DNA from: an uncultured Victivallales bacterium | GTDB lineage: Bacteria; Verrucomicrobiota; Lentisphaeria; Victivallales; UBA1829 | Length of the DNA: 64,000 nucleotides | Assembly: GCA_934644965.1 (NCBI GenBank) | Contig: CAKUDG010000003.1 | Span: 1-64,000, forward strand | Reading direction: 5' to 3' | In this document: in pieces, positions 36,332 to 44,870 of the stretch | Layout of the letters: each line of letters opens with the position of its first letter | Numbering within the stretch: the first letter of the stretch is position 1 | The notes under the pieces: generated by a model | Told to the model about the DNA's origin: nothing | The model's database searches: none | What the model saw: only the letters and a program-made list of their open reading frames with translations | Translations under genes and position numbers: made by a program

Positions 36332-36868
36332 TTATCTGCCCAAATTGAGGAGTCCCTGAAGAAACTTCTGGCTTCTTTCATAATCCTCTTTATTGTTTTC
36401 CTTGAGCTTCTTGTCCGATTCCAGATGCCATTTCCAAATCTCTTTCCCGATCTTTCTGATCTGCTCCATCACCCATTGGTTCTTGCGGATGCCTTCTCCG
36501 AACACATCCACAATCGCAGTTTCCCATGCCTGCAGGAATTCTTTTTCGTTTGTAGCAAGACTGGCCTGAATTCCACCCCAGACAAGTGCATTCACTTTTT
36601 TTATTTTATCGACCCATCCGAGCCATTTTGCTCCGGCCTGCATCAGAGGATTCCCGCTTTTCTCCATAACTTTGGTGGTAAGTTTTTCAAGTTCTTCCTT
36701 TGACATAACGCTCTCGGTGGCTTTGCTCTTTTTCGCGGTATCGTTTTTCTGAACCGTTGAAGAGGTCTCCTTGGATTTTTCAGCCGCCACGAGGTCGACG
36801 GAAAGGAAAACACATCCGCATACCAATAGTATTGCCATTGAAAATCTGATTGTTCCGTTGTTTTTCAT
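36332..36868 (-). CDS. Secreted helical protein of unknown function
   Basis: 178 residues from the ATG at 36868, chosen because AGGAG is eight bases upstream; an ATG two codons earlier is too close to it. Signal peptide ends near SVDLVAA. The mature part is Lys/Glu-rich and helical, with no cysteines and no known domain. Lies 17 bases after the secreted protein gene at 36886 and may act with it. Confidence 0.62.
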   Translation of the reverse strand: MKNNGTIRFSMAILLVCGCVFLSVDLVAAEKSKETSSTVQKNDTAKKSKATESVMSKEELEKLTTKVMEKSGNPLMQAGAKWLGWVDKIKKVNALVWGGIQASLATNEKEFLQAWETAIVDVFGEGIRKNQWVMEQIRKIGKEIWKWHLESDKKLKENNKEDYERSQKFLQGLLNLGR

Positions 36869-36885
36869 AATCATGGCTCCTTAGT

Positions 36886-37878
36886 TTATTTGCTTTTGAT
36901 GTTCATGATCTGCTGAGCAAACTTGTCGTTCAAAAAGAGCATGAGAAAACTGGGTTTCCCGTTTTCTTTCGGAACAGAAACCAAAATGGCAAGCTCCGGC
37001 CAAAGGGTCGAGGAATATGCGTAGACCGACTGATCTTTCCCATTCAAAAAGGCGGTAATGACGATGCTCTCTCTCGTTTCAGCGGGAAATGCAGTGAATT
37101 TTTCAAGCATGCTTTTGGCATTTCCGCCGGAAAACACTTTTCCCAGCTCGTCAGCGCTTCCGGATTGAAGCAGATCTCCGAAACGATCCGCCTCCTTCAG
37201 CGCAGCACTGTTGCCGGGGTCCTTGAGCGAGGCAAGCAACTTCGCATTCAGATAAGCATTGAGTGTCACATCTGCAAACATGCCGTCCGAATCGTTTTTC
37301 AGATATTTGGCAAATTCCGCCGTTGCGTCCTTCCCTGAAAACTTGCTGTCAAAAACTTTTTTTGTGGCCTGATAGGTTTGAATGATCGCCAGATCAAAAG
37401 CCTCGCTTGTCGGAAAAATGGATTGCGCGGGTTTTTCCGCATCGAATTTTTCTCCACGGAAAACCGAACCCGGAAGGAAAATAAAGTTTTCCGGTGCGCT
37501 GAAACGCTCGGAATTATCCATCTGGAACAGGAGGATGGAATCCTGCCATACATTGTAGAAAGCCGCAATTCCACTGTATTCATTCTGAGTGCCCGTGAAA
37601 ACAACAGCGGTGGCAAAGAAATTTTTCAGCAACGGAGCACTGCCGTTTTCCAGGACTGTCGGCTGGATCATTTTTTCCCATTTTGCTCCGGCACCTTTGC
37701 TCATCCAATCCCTGACCGTCTTCACCGGCGTTTCCTTGGCAAAAATTCGCATGACGGAAATATTGCCTTCAAACGGATTTCCCACGGTGTCTTGTGTATT
37801 TTCTGCAAATGCCGTCTGCATGCTTCCCGCACACCCCATGATGAGTGCGGCCGTTGTCAGCAATTTTGTTGTCTTCAT
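36886..37878 (-). CDS. Secreted protein of unknown function in the Tad cluster
   Basis: 330 residues. Signal peptide MKTTKLLTTAALIMGCAGSMQTAFA (a Cys is present but not in a clean lipobox). The mature part is mixed alpha/beta, with a central FLPGSVFRGEKFD segment and ending LFLNDKFAQQIMNIKSK. No family recognised. AGGAG ten bases before the start. Position between the TadG-like gene and the second pilin group suggests a pilus-associated extracytoplasmic role. Confidence 0.65.
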   Translation of the reverse strand: MKTTKLLTTAALIMGCAGSMQTAFAENTQDTVGNPFEGNISVMRIFAKETPVKTVRDWMSKGAGAKWEKMIQPTVLENGSAPLLKNFFATAVVFTGTQNEYSGIAAFYNVWQDSILLFQMDNSERFSAPENFIFLPGSVFRGEKFDAEKPAQSIFPTSEAFDLAIIQTYQATKKVFDSKFSGKDATAEFAKYLKNDSDGMFADVTLNAYLNAKLLASLKDPGNSAALKEADRFGDLLQSGSADELGKVFSGGNAKSMLEKFTAFPAETRESIVITAFLNGKDQSVYAYSSTLWPELAILVSVPKENGKPSFLMLFLNDKFAQQIMNIKSK

Positions 37879-37901
37879 GCTGTTTTTTCTCCTGTTCTGT
37901 T

Positions 37902-39371
37902 TTAGTGGTGTAAATGCGACTTCGCAGCGGAAAATTCTATGTTTGAATAGGAACTGAATTGATCTTTCCCCACAAAAGTCTTAGATGCGCCCAGCTTCTT
38001 TGCCAAATCTTCAAGCAGATTTGATTGGGGAGTCGAATCCTTGTCCCGCAGCGGCAAGAACAGGGCGTCCCAGTCCGCCACGCACAGATTGTCCTGGTCC
38101 TCGATACTTCCCGTATTGCGGTATTCCCCCTTTTCCCATTCGGGAAGACGATACCCGGCACGCGCTCCGGAAATGCTCCACATGGTCTGATTGCCGCCAC
38201 CGACGTTGAATGCCGAATAGATCCCGGACTGTTCACCGCCTCCGAAAATGAAGGCAAAGGGATTATTCAAAGGACGCGACACTCCTGCAATAATTGCTCC
38301 GTCAGGCTTAAAAAAGTTGGATTTCAATACCATCGGACATGCTTTCTCCCCGGTATAATACTCGTCTCTTCCCTGTTCGCCTGTAACAGGCGGAGCCGCC
38401 TGGGCGGAGAATCCGGCATAATGACACACGGTGTCATGCCACCAGAGTTGATTGTAAGTGAACCATCTGGCGCTGAGAGTATTTCCGATCTGCTGATAAT
38501 TCCGCTGGAATCCTTCGGCGCCGGCAAGAGTCAGCCATGTATTCGCTCCGATCCCGAGCGTCTCCTCGGCTGAAGTGGAAAAATCCCCGAATCCGAGAAA
38601 ACGGCCTTCGTCATCGGATGAAAGGGCTTCAAAATAAAGGTTCGCATCCTTCAACTCGTAAAGGGTCCATTGTATTTTGCGTTTTTCCCTGGTTTTTCTG
38701 TCATTTTCCGTCAGGGAGACATTGGCGTTGACGGCAAATTCCACCGCATTTTCAATCCGTGTCTTCATGCCGGAAATCAATTCCTTCTCCGCCTGATTCA
38801 TGGAAGCGACACAGTTCCGCAGAGATTTCAGAAGCGACACCGGATTCTGCGCCGCATTCACGGCAAGCCCCCCGAGGATTTCCGGAATTCCCACGTTCTG
38901 CGATTCGTTCAGGCGGATTACCTGATGAGCAATCCCTTCACTTGCTCCGCCGGAAGGATCGACTCCAACCCGCCAGTTGACCGACTCGACTTTGTGCCAG
39001 CAGCAGGCGCAGAGCTGCTGGGCCGCGAAAGTCACTGTGCAGTCATGCTGGAAGCGTTCCGTCACTTTCCCGAGCCAGACTCCGACGATGTGATCCATCT
39101 GCCGCCGCGTCATCATGACGTAATTCCATGCCATGGCCTTGTTGATGACTGCAACGCGGCTGATCGTGTCTGCCTGAACCAGCGCTCCGGAATACGCCGC
39201 GGCATCAGCGGCGTTTTGCAGTTCGATCCTCTGACGCACGGTTTCCCCGCAGGCGTAAATGGCAAAACCGAACAGAAAAATAATCAGCGAAACCGTGACG
39301 GTGAAGGCAAAAGCAACGCCGCTTTCGTCACGCCCAAGTTCCATCATCTTCTGTTTCAGTACTGCTGTCAT
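37902..39371 (-). CDS. TadG-like pilus-associated protein
   Basis: 489 residues. N-terminus DESGVAFAFTVTVSLIIFLFGF, a membrane helix, then QRIELQNAADAAAYSGAL, the hallmark of TadE/TadG-like (PF13400-type) proteins. The large outer domain has a Cys-rich patch (LCACCWHK) and a C-terminal DWDALFLPLRDK segment. No von Willebrand domain is evident, unlike classical TadG. Starts 2 bases after the TadE-like gene ahead of it. Confidence 0.8.
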   Translation of the reverse strand: MTAVLKQKMMELGRDESGVAFAFTVTVSLIIFLFGFAIYACGETVRQRIELQNAADAAAYSGALVQADTISRVAVINKAMAWNYVMMTRRQMDHIVGVWLGKVTERFQHDCTVTFAAQQLCACCWHKVESVNWRVGVDPSGGASEGIAHQVIRLNESQNVGIPEILGGLAVNAAQNPVSLLKSLRNCVASMNQAEKELISGMKTRIENAVEFAVNANVSLTENDRKTREKRKIQWTLYELKDANLYFEALSSDDEGRFLGFGDFSTSAEETLGIGANTWLTLAGAEGFQRNYQQIGNTLSARWFTYNQLWWHDTVCHYAGFSAQAAPPVTGEQGRDEYYTGEKACPMVLKSNFFKPDGAIIAGVSRPLNNPFAFIFGGGEQSGIYSAFNVGGGNQTMWSISGARAGYRLPEWEKGEYRNTGSIEDQDNLCVADWDALFLPLRDKDSTPQSNLLEDLAKKLGASKTFVGKDQFSSYSNIEFSAAKSHLHH

Positions 39372-39373
39372 TT

Positions 39374-39910
39374 TTACTTCTTCACAATATAAGGTTTGGG
39401 TATGCTCATCCGTTCGTGAAAGATCAGATGAGGTCCGGTGAAATCATCTCCGAATTTTTTCGTCGAAATATGGTCTCCCGTTTCGCCCGTCGAGTAATCA
39501 GTCGGATTGAAGTGATAGGCGATAATCTGCGCCGCAAGCGGCATGACCAGCGGAAACGCAAACTTCAATTCCACTTCGTTGTTCCAAGCGTTCCTCCTCA
39601 CTTTGAATTCAAGCAGACGATCCTTGACGCTCTTTGCTTCCGGATCGGGCATCATCACGCCGTCGTGGAGGGTATCGGGAGGGGCGACCAGCCAGCAGAG
39701 AATCCGCTGCGCCGCTTTTTTCGCCTCTTCCTCCTCCTTGTCTTTCGCAACGGACAATGTTGCACGTGCCGCTGCATACGCCGCATAGCTCACGATTTGC
39801 CGGGCCACATGAATGTGCGCCATTTGAAGCGCACCAAAAATCAGCGCGACCAGAAGCGGCATGACAATCACGGTTTCCATCAGCATGGAGCCTTGCTCTT
39901 TTTTTTTCAT
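39374..39910 (-). CDS. TadE-like minor pilin
   Basis: 178 residues from the ATG at 39910, which overlaps the prepilin peptidase stop as ATGA. N-terminus KKKEQGSMLMETVIVMPLLVALIFG shows Gly, Met-Glu and a single helix. Continues AYAAYAAARATLSVA, common in TadE. Next to the TadG-like gene, the usual pair. Expected substrate of the adjacent peptidase. Confidence 0.82.
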   Translation of the reverse strand: MKKKEQGSMLMETVIVMPLLVALIFGALQMAHIHVARQIVSYAAYAAARATLSVAKDKEEEEAKKAAQRILCWLVAPPDTLHDGVMMPDPEAKSVKDRLLEFKVRRNAWNNEVELKFAFPLVMPLAAQIIAYHFNPTDYSTGETGDHISTKKFGDDFTGPHLIFHERMSIPKPYIVKK

Positions 39911-40455
39911 CGGGCATACTCCCCGGCAAGCCGCAGCAGCAGTGTCGTCCATATTCCTGCGGAAATCGCCACACCGAACGGAATGCGGACCTTTTCGCTT
40001 TCTCTGTCCGGCAGATTTTTCCGTCCTTCCGCCCGGTCGTAGCGCCAGTCACAGGCACAGCGGAAAAAGTGCTTGAGCCTCGCTGCGTCCACACGCCCTG
40101 TAATCTGCATAATGATTCCAAGCACAAGCCCGAACACGGAAGTCAGCAGCAGCATCGGAAACACGGCAGGATACCCTGCCAGCAATCCGCCGGCAAAGAG
40201 ATACTTCAAATCTCCCGCGCCCGCCGCCCTGACCAGGAAAGGAATCAGCAGCAGCGCACCCGCAACGATTCCGCCCAGAAGACTGTTCAGCAGATAGGGT
40301 ACCCCCCCCCAGCCGAACTGCCAGGCCAGAATCACCGCACTTCCTCCGAGCGTAAGACGATTCGGCAGTGTCCGTGTCTTCCAGTCGTATATTCCCAATA
40401 CGATCACCCACGGAGTCGCAGCGGCAATCATATAAACTGTCGGAGTTATGTGCAT
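39907..40455 (-). CDS. cpaA: Prepilin peptidase, TadV/CpaA type
   Basis: 182-residue membrane aspartyl protease (A24). Both catalytic aspartates are present: Asp24 in GIYDWKTRTLPN and Asp82 in the GAGDLKYL motif. Lacks the N-terminal methylase domain of type IV pilus peptidases, as is normal for Tad. About six helices. Should cleave the three Flp-like and two TadE-like leaders of this cluster. Coupled to the TadE-like gene by a four-base overlap. Confidence 0.9.
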   Translation of the reverse strand: MHITPTVYMIAAATPWVIVLGIYDWKTRTLPNRLTLGGSAVILAWQFGWGGVPYLLNSLLGGIVAGALLLIPFLVRAAGAGDLKYLFAGGLLAGYPAVFPMLLLTSVFGLVLGIIMQITGRVDAARLKHFFRCACDWRYDRAEGRKNLPDRESEKVRIPFGVAISAGIWTTLLLRLAGEYAR

Positions 40456-40479
40456 TCCGGACCTGATCTCTTCATTTCA

Positions 40480-40782
40480 TTATTTATGCATGCTGTCGTG
40501 AAATTCGGACGCCTCGGACGCATCCTCGTTCTGTTGCTGCTGTGTTTCGTCCAATGCCGTTTTGGCGCCGGAGTGGTCAGCGCTTGCACCCTTGGCGGCG
40601 ACGTCAAACATGCCGACAATGGTCTTGCCGAACATGGCCACGGCAACCACGCAGGCCGCTGCAATCAGCACCGCGACGATGACGTATTCCATCATCACCG
40701 CACCGCCTTCTTCGCCCAGCAGTTTGCAGATTTGACGCCCAAGCCAGCTTCTCTTCATCCGGTTGATTCTCGTTGTCTTCAT
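40480..40782 (-). CDS. flp: Flp pilin (likely major pilin)
   Basis: 100 residues from the ATG at 40782. Leader of about 25 residues ending GEEGG, then AVMMEYVIVAVLIAAACVVAVAMF with the Glu5-Tyr6 pair and the hydrophobic helix of Flp. The C-terminal 40 residues are hydrophilic and Gln/Ala/Ser-rich. First structural gene after the sigma/anti-sigma pair, the usual place of the major pilin. Confidence 0.85.
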   Translation of the reverse strand: MKTTRINRMKRSWLGRQICKLLGEEGGAVMMEYVIVAVLIAAACVVAVAMFGKTIVGMFDVAAKGASADHSGAKTALDETQQQQNEDASEASEFHDSMHK

Positions 40783-40823
40783 TTCCCTTGTCCTTTCCTT
40801 TGGTTGGGATGCTGAAAAAAACA

Positions 40824-41069
40824 TCATTTTTCTTGTTTCAAAACCTCTTTTTCATTCAGAAAATCCTGAATACTGGAAAAAGAGGAATTCATTTTGCAGA
40901 AGCCTTCGCGATAGGCTCCGATAAATGCCTCGTCATCATGATATTGACGTACTCTCCTGGAACATTCCTGGCAGAACAGCAAATGAAACCGGACCGACAG
41001 GTGCTCAAAATCCGGAAGTTGTTTCTTGACAAACTGATCGATTGTCGCATCCGTTAAATGTTTCATCAT
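40824..41069 (-). CDS. Small zinc-binding anti-sigma factor
   Basis: 81 residues. FHLLFCQECSRRV carries the His-x3-Cys-x2-Cys motif of ZAS anti-sigma domains; a second His lies in the N-terminal helix. No membrane segment, so a soluble anti-sigma factor. Start ATG overlaps the sigma stop (ATGA), giving coupled synthesis. Presumably binds and holds the ECF factor encoded just upstream. Confidence 0.78.
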   Translation of the reverse strand: MMKHLTDATIDQFVKKQLPDFEHLSVRFHLLFCQECSRRVRQYHDDEAFIGAYREGFCKMNSSFSSIQDFLNEKEVLKQEK

Positions 41070-41644
41070 TCCGCCTCCTCGCTTGAAATCTCAGCAATAT
41101 TCGTTCGGAGAAAATCAATGACTTTTTTCCGGTAATTGTAAACGCTCGGAATGGAAATCCCAAGCTCCGACGCAACTTCAGAGGCTTTCCTGCCCTTTAT
41201 TTCCAAAAGCTCAAATGCCTGAAACACTTTCTCCGGCATTTGATCAGAGGCATTTTTCATGGACAGCCAGAACAGATGAATCTTCCATTCCCTGTTCCAT
41301 TCTTCCTCAAAAGAATCGTCAAATCCTTCCTCCTGAGCCACCAGAACTTCATTCACCTCTCCTCGCTGTTTCTTATGACGGAAAATCGAGGAAACGCAGT
41401 TCTTCATAATAATGCCGAGGTAGGAACGGAATTTCCCTTTCCGGGGATCATAAACAAAATTCGGATTCACACGGAAAAATGACAATAAGACGATCTGCTC
41501 CAATTCCGGATAATCATCCGGAGTCAGACCATGCTGTTTCGCACAGTGATAAATCAATGGACGATAAGTGTCTCGGAACAAGCGCCATGCGGCTTCGTCT
41601 CCTGTGCGGACTTTTTCCAGAAGTTCCGAATTCGTTGTGTACAT
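41066..41644 (-). CDS. ECF-type sigma-70 factor
   Basis: 192 residues. Region 2 spans about 12-85 (FRDTYRPLIYHCAKQHGLTPDDYPELEQIVLLSFFR), region 4 about 135-185 (ASEVASELGISIPSVYNYRKKVIDFLR, the helix-turn-helix). The linker is acidic. At the head of a leftward run of 25 genes, it probably directs transcription of the Tad cluster. AGGG nine bases before the ATG. A TATATA/TATAAG-rich segment lies near 41705-41715, but I cannot identify its promoter with confidence. Confidence 0.88.
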   Translation of the reverse strand: MYTTNSELLEKVRTGDEAAWRLFRDTYRPLIYHCAKQHGLTPDDYPELEQIVLLSFFRVNPNFVYDPRKGKFRSYLGIIMKNCVSSIFRHKKQRGEVNEVLVAQEEGFDDSFEEEWNREWKIHLFWLSMKNASDQMPEKVFQAFELLEIKGRKASEVASELGISIPSVYNYRKKVIDFLRTNIAEISSEEAE

Positions 41645-42631
41645 TTTATATCGCCCTGTCTATTCCGGTTCCCATTCCCATGGAGAAAACTCTTGTCTCT
41701 CTACCCTTATATAGAAAGACTGAAACGGTTTTTATAAGTTTTTCGGATAAAAGATCTCAAAAAAAAATGAATTCACGGATGACAATTCCTTTTTCATGCG
41801 CCTTCTTCGGCCCTCTTCGCTGAAATGCCTGGTGCGTGATATCTCTCATGCCATGGCGGATTGCTCTGAAAATGGAATCACTCAGCGCTCTGTCATCCGC
41901 AGTCTCCTGCAAAATTCAGGATAAAAGCCATCCTCGTCATCAGGGAAGAGGACATTTTCTCCGTTGAAAGTGTGAGTTTGTTTTTCCTTCAGGCGCAAGT
42001 TGAAAGCGGCGGCATGATACTGATAAAACACGCTTCCGGTTCATTCGCATAATTCCGAAACGCTGCCGTCCCTCTGAATCCCCTGAAAAATGCCTCCATG
42101 TCCGCTTCGAGTTCAAGGTACAAGAAGACCATAATACGGCTGACGATTTCCCTGACAGATTCAAAAGCGCTTCCCGCAGAAGCGGCGGAATGTATCTGAC
42201 ACCTGTGTTTTCCTCTTCGCTCATGATATACTTTTGAAATCTCCCTTCAAATCGGAAACAGAAAAACAAAATGGATCCAAACATCGCTTTTCCGCTGTTG
42301 TATTTCCCCGATTGCATGCTGAAAATCAGCGATTCCGTGCCATCTCCTCCGTGAAGTTGCCGGATTGTTGTTCCAAAGCGCAGCATTGACATACATATCC
42401 TGATTTCCTGCTGAAAGCTCTCTCAATGGCGGATCTGCCGCTTCAAGCGCGCCCGACGGAAACTCCACCAGTGTCGCGGCCGCACGGACAACACGCTCCC
42501 TATTTTATTCTGCCCGCGAGCGAAGATCTTCCCCGACGGCTTTTCAATCAGAGCCTGCCGCCTGCTTTCTCTGTTCCTGCCTGCTGCATAACGAGGAAAA
42601 ATGATGTCGGAAAATCCTCTGTTGGCCCAGA

Positions 42632-42681
42632 AAACAAAAAAACGCCGCGAAGCTCCCTCTCCGGCAGCGGATTTCGCGGCG
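42632..42681 (-). terminator. Intrinsic terminator on the minus strand in a gene-free stretch
   Basis: CGCCGCGAA (42643-42651) and TTCGCGGCG (42673-42681) form a perfect 9-bp stem with a 21-base loop. Read leftward it is followed by a run of T (42632-42642, one interruption). No intact minus-strand gene lies just upstream, so it may end a decayed gene or an RNA. Confidence 0.55.
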
Positions 42682-43969
42682 TAAAAAAAATATCCCGATT
42701 TTCCTTCTCCGTTCCAGAAGAAACCAGATTCCCCTGGACGCAGGGGCAGGATTCTCAACCGTTGCCAAAGTCCTCCATTTTTCCCGGACACATTCCTTGT
42801 CATCATCCTATCTGTTCTCTGTCGTAAGCAGATTTCCCAAAGTTTCCATGCGAAATCCAGCTGTCTGAAAACATTCGCGAAAAAGGGCCGAATGCGCCCC
42901 AGGCACTGCGCGAGAAGCCCGATTCCAACTCCGCTACGACAAGTATCAGAAAGGCGTCCGGCAAAACGTGAAGACACAAAATCCCCGGTCGCATTTCTGG
43001 AACATCGCAGCAAACACATCATTCACTTGGCCGATTCTTGCGCATTTGCTGAAATATAGCGGTTTTCAAACAGCACTGAAGAAGCAAGGAAAAAATACAC
43101 CCTTACTCTCCACAGTATAGTTTATCATAATTTAGTGAAATTACAAACGTAAAATCAAACAGATTCCTGTTTTCCTATGAGAAATTCAGATAAAAAAATC
43201 CTGGCAGAGTAGGGAGTTGAGCATTTTTAAGAGAGATGTTTCAAACCATGTGATACAGGCGATACTGAGTGTTTGAGTCCGGGTTTGAGAAACGTTCCAG
43301 AGCGGGGGTTGGCCCCCAATTTTCATGCAGGCTTCTGCTGCCAGGGACCGATGGATGCGCAGAGCCGTAAGCACTGCACATCTCCTTTGATTTCAAACAA
43401 TCGTTCAGACGTCTGCGACTTCCGATTCCCTGACGTGCCCGGCAATATCGTCGCAGTTCAGATTCATTCCCGTTTAAAACGCCGAAATACTTCTCCGGAA
43501 GGATCGGGAATACAAAATTCCGCTATCACATTGGCAATCGGATTGAATTGAAATGCTTAGTGTTGAAAAGCCTGACTTCTACGAGCTTCCAGATGGACGT
43601 TTCATTGGCTTTGTCATTGGCTTTTCGTCTGCTTTCCGTTTAGAGAGGCATTGCCGTGCCGTTTTTTTTCATGGGGGCGTTGTTTTTGGGGGGCTGGAAA
43701 ATCCAGGACGCCCCAAACATCCCGTTGTCCGGAGAGATATGCCTGACGCGGCCGGAATCAAGAAGTGGAAATGAAAAGTTTTTTTCCCCCCCGCCTGCGG
43801 GGGGAGCGCGGTGGTTCAAGCAGTTTTTAATGAAAACAAAAGAGTTGCAGGCAATTCCCGCAGGAAATTTTCCTTCCTGCCGATATCCCCTCATCTCCTT
43901 ACTATCCCCGTCCTGTTCCAGCAGGGCATGAAAGGGAACTCTGCCGGATCATCACACGGAATGATTCAC

Positions 43970-44026
43970 AGGAGAATTCGCTATTGAGGAGAATTCGCCA
44001 TTGAGGAGAATTCGCCATTGAGGAAT
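43970..44026. repeat. 17-bp tandem repeat, 3.3 copies
   Basis: Unit AGGAGAATTCGCCATTG. Copies at 43970-43986 (one mismatch), 43987-44003 and 44004-44020, then a partial unit. It lies 80 bases beyond the stop of the pseudopilin gene, outside coding sequence. 17 is not a multiple of three. Confidence 0.92.
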
Positions 44027-44108
44027 TTTTACAACTCTGCACCCGCATTGAGCACAAAATTGAAAACAGAGGGGCGGAAAATTCAGCAACAACATTGAAA
44101 TCAAACTG

Positions 44109-44870
44109 CTACTTCAGAATATTGAACATGCTTACGGGACTGTTTCCCCCGAGACTCTTGTGATACCATGCGATATCGGAGGCCATAGACTCCACATGCC
44201 CGTCTAGAAACACGCCGTTGATCATCCGGAGATGGCGCCCGTTGTAGAAATCATCAAGGAAAGCGGAAACATAGACGTGATTCGGATCCGTCGTGCATCC
44301 GGGAGTCTTCCCCGTCCCGGGGAGATAGAAATTGTAACAGCCCGCATCATGCAGAAAAAGCTTGCCGGACGGCTGGCGAACCGCAGAAAGACGCACTCCA
44401 CGGTTGCTGGAGGTGGGCTCCTGATCCAGGCGAACCGTCTGGACATTGCATTGATAACTGAGTGCCTGATAAAAGAAATTATCCTTGTTCCCGCCCCAGA
44501 TCCCGGATGGGCACATGAAGATCGAAGGCGCTGTCAGGGGTTTTACCCTGCCTCCCGGACGGTACAGGCTGTGGCTCGCAACCCAACCGCAGGTTTTCCA
44601 TCCCAGATACTGCCCAATCAGTTCATACCAGTAACGGGCATCATCGTGGGAACTGGTGTAATATAAACAGTGGGGAATGCAGTATCCGTAATCGTTTTCA
44701 TAAGCGTTTGCAGTCAGACCGATTTGTTTCTGATTGCTCGTGCAGTTGATCCGTTTGGTCATTTCCCGTGCATTTCTCAGCGCGGGCAGCAGCAGGGCGG
44801 CAAGAATCGCAATGATCGCTATCACAACAAGCAACTCAATTAAGGTAAATCCGTTTGCCCGATTTTTCAT
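44109..44870 (-). CDS. Type II secretion-like pseudopilin (H-X9-DG family)
   Basis: 253 residues. Leader MKNRANGFTLIELLVVIAII with Gly-Phe cleavage site and Glu5, followed by ILAALLLPALRNAREM. Shares CPSGIWGGN, LHDAGCYNFYLPGTGKTPGC and the NGRHLRMINGVFLDGH end with the copies at 12454 and 13366, and its last residues (SMFNILK) match the frameshifted copy exactly. Driven by a consensus promoter. Function unknown; probably surface-exposed after prepilin processing. Confidence 0.82.
   Translation of the reverse strand: MKNRANGFTLIELLVVIAIIAILAALLLPALRNAREMTKRINCTSNQKQIGLTANAYENDYGYCIPHCLYYTSSHDDARYWYELIGQYLGWKTCGWVASHSLYRPGGRVKPLTAPSIFMCPSGIWGGNKDNFFYQALSYQCNVQTVRLDQEPTSSNRGVRLSAVRQPSGKLFLHDAGCYNFYLPGTGKTPGCTTDPNHVYVSAFLDDFYNGRHLRMINGVFLDGHVESMASDIAWYHKSLGGNSPVSMFNILK

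Larger units (their letters stand above)
41645..44108. other. Gene-poor, apparently decayed region of 2.5 kb
   Basis: No open frame here shows a recognisable domain or a good start. Minus-strand frames around 42423-43022 and 41940-42392 contain short stretches that look protein-like (FRQLDFAWKLWEICLRQ; MSEEENTGVRYIPPLLREAL) but switch frame repeatedly, as expected of inactivated genes. The stretch also has a terminator-like hairpin at 42643-42681, a G5/C5 hairpin near 43295-43310 and a 17-bp tandem repeat at 43970-44026. I read it as gene remnants between the Tad cluster and the pseudopilin. Confidence 0.5.

Noticed and set aside
16888..41644. Type VI secretion system
   Set aside because: Kinase, phosphatase and FHA genes suggested it, but no TssB/C sheath, Hcp, VgrG or ClpV is present; the structural genes are Tad.
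42423..43022. Minus-strand gene of 199 codons
   Set aside because: Contains a terminator hairpin with T tract inside it and no domain; protein-like stretches lie in different frames.
43970..44026. CRISPR array
   Set aside because: Units are directly adjacent with no spacers.
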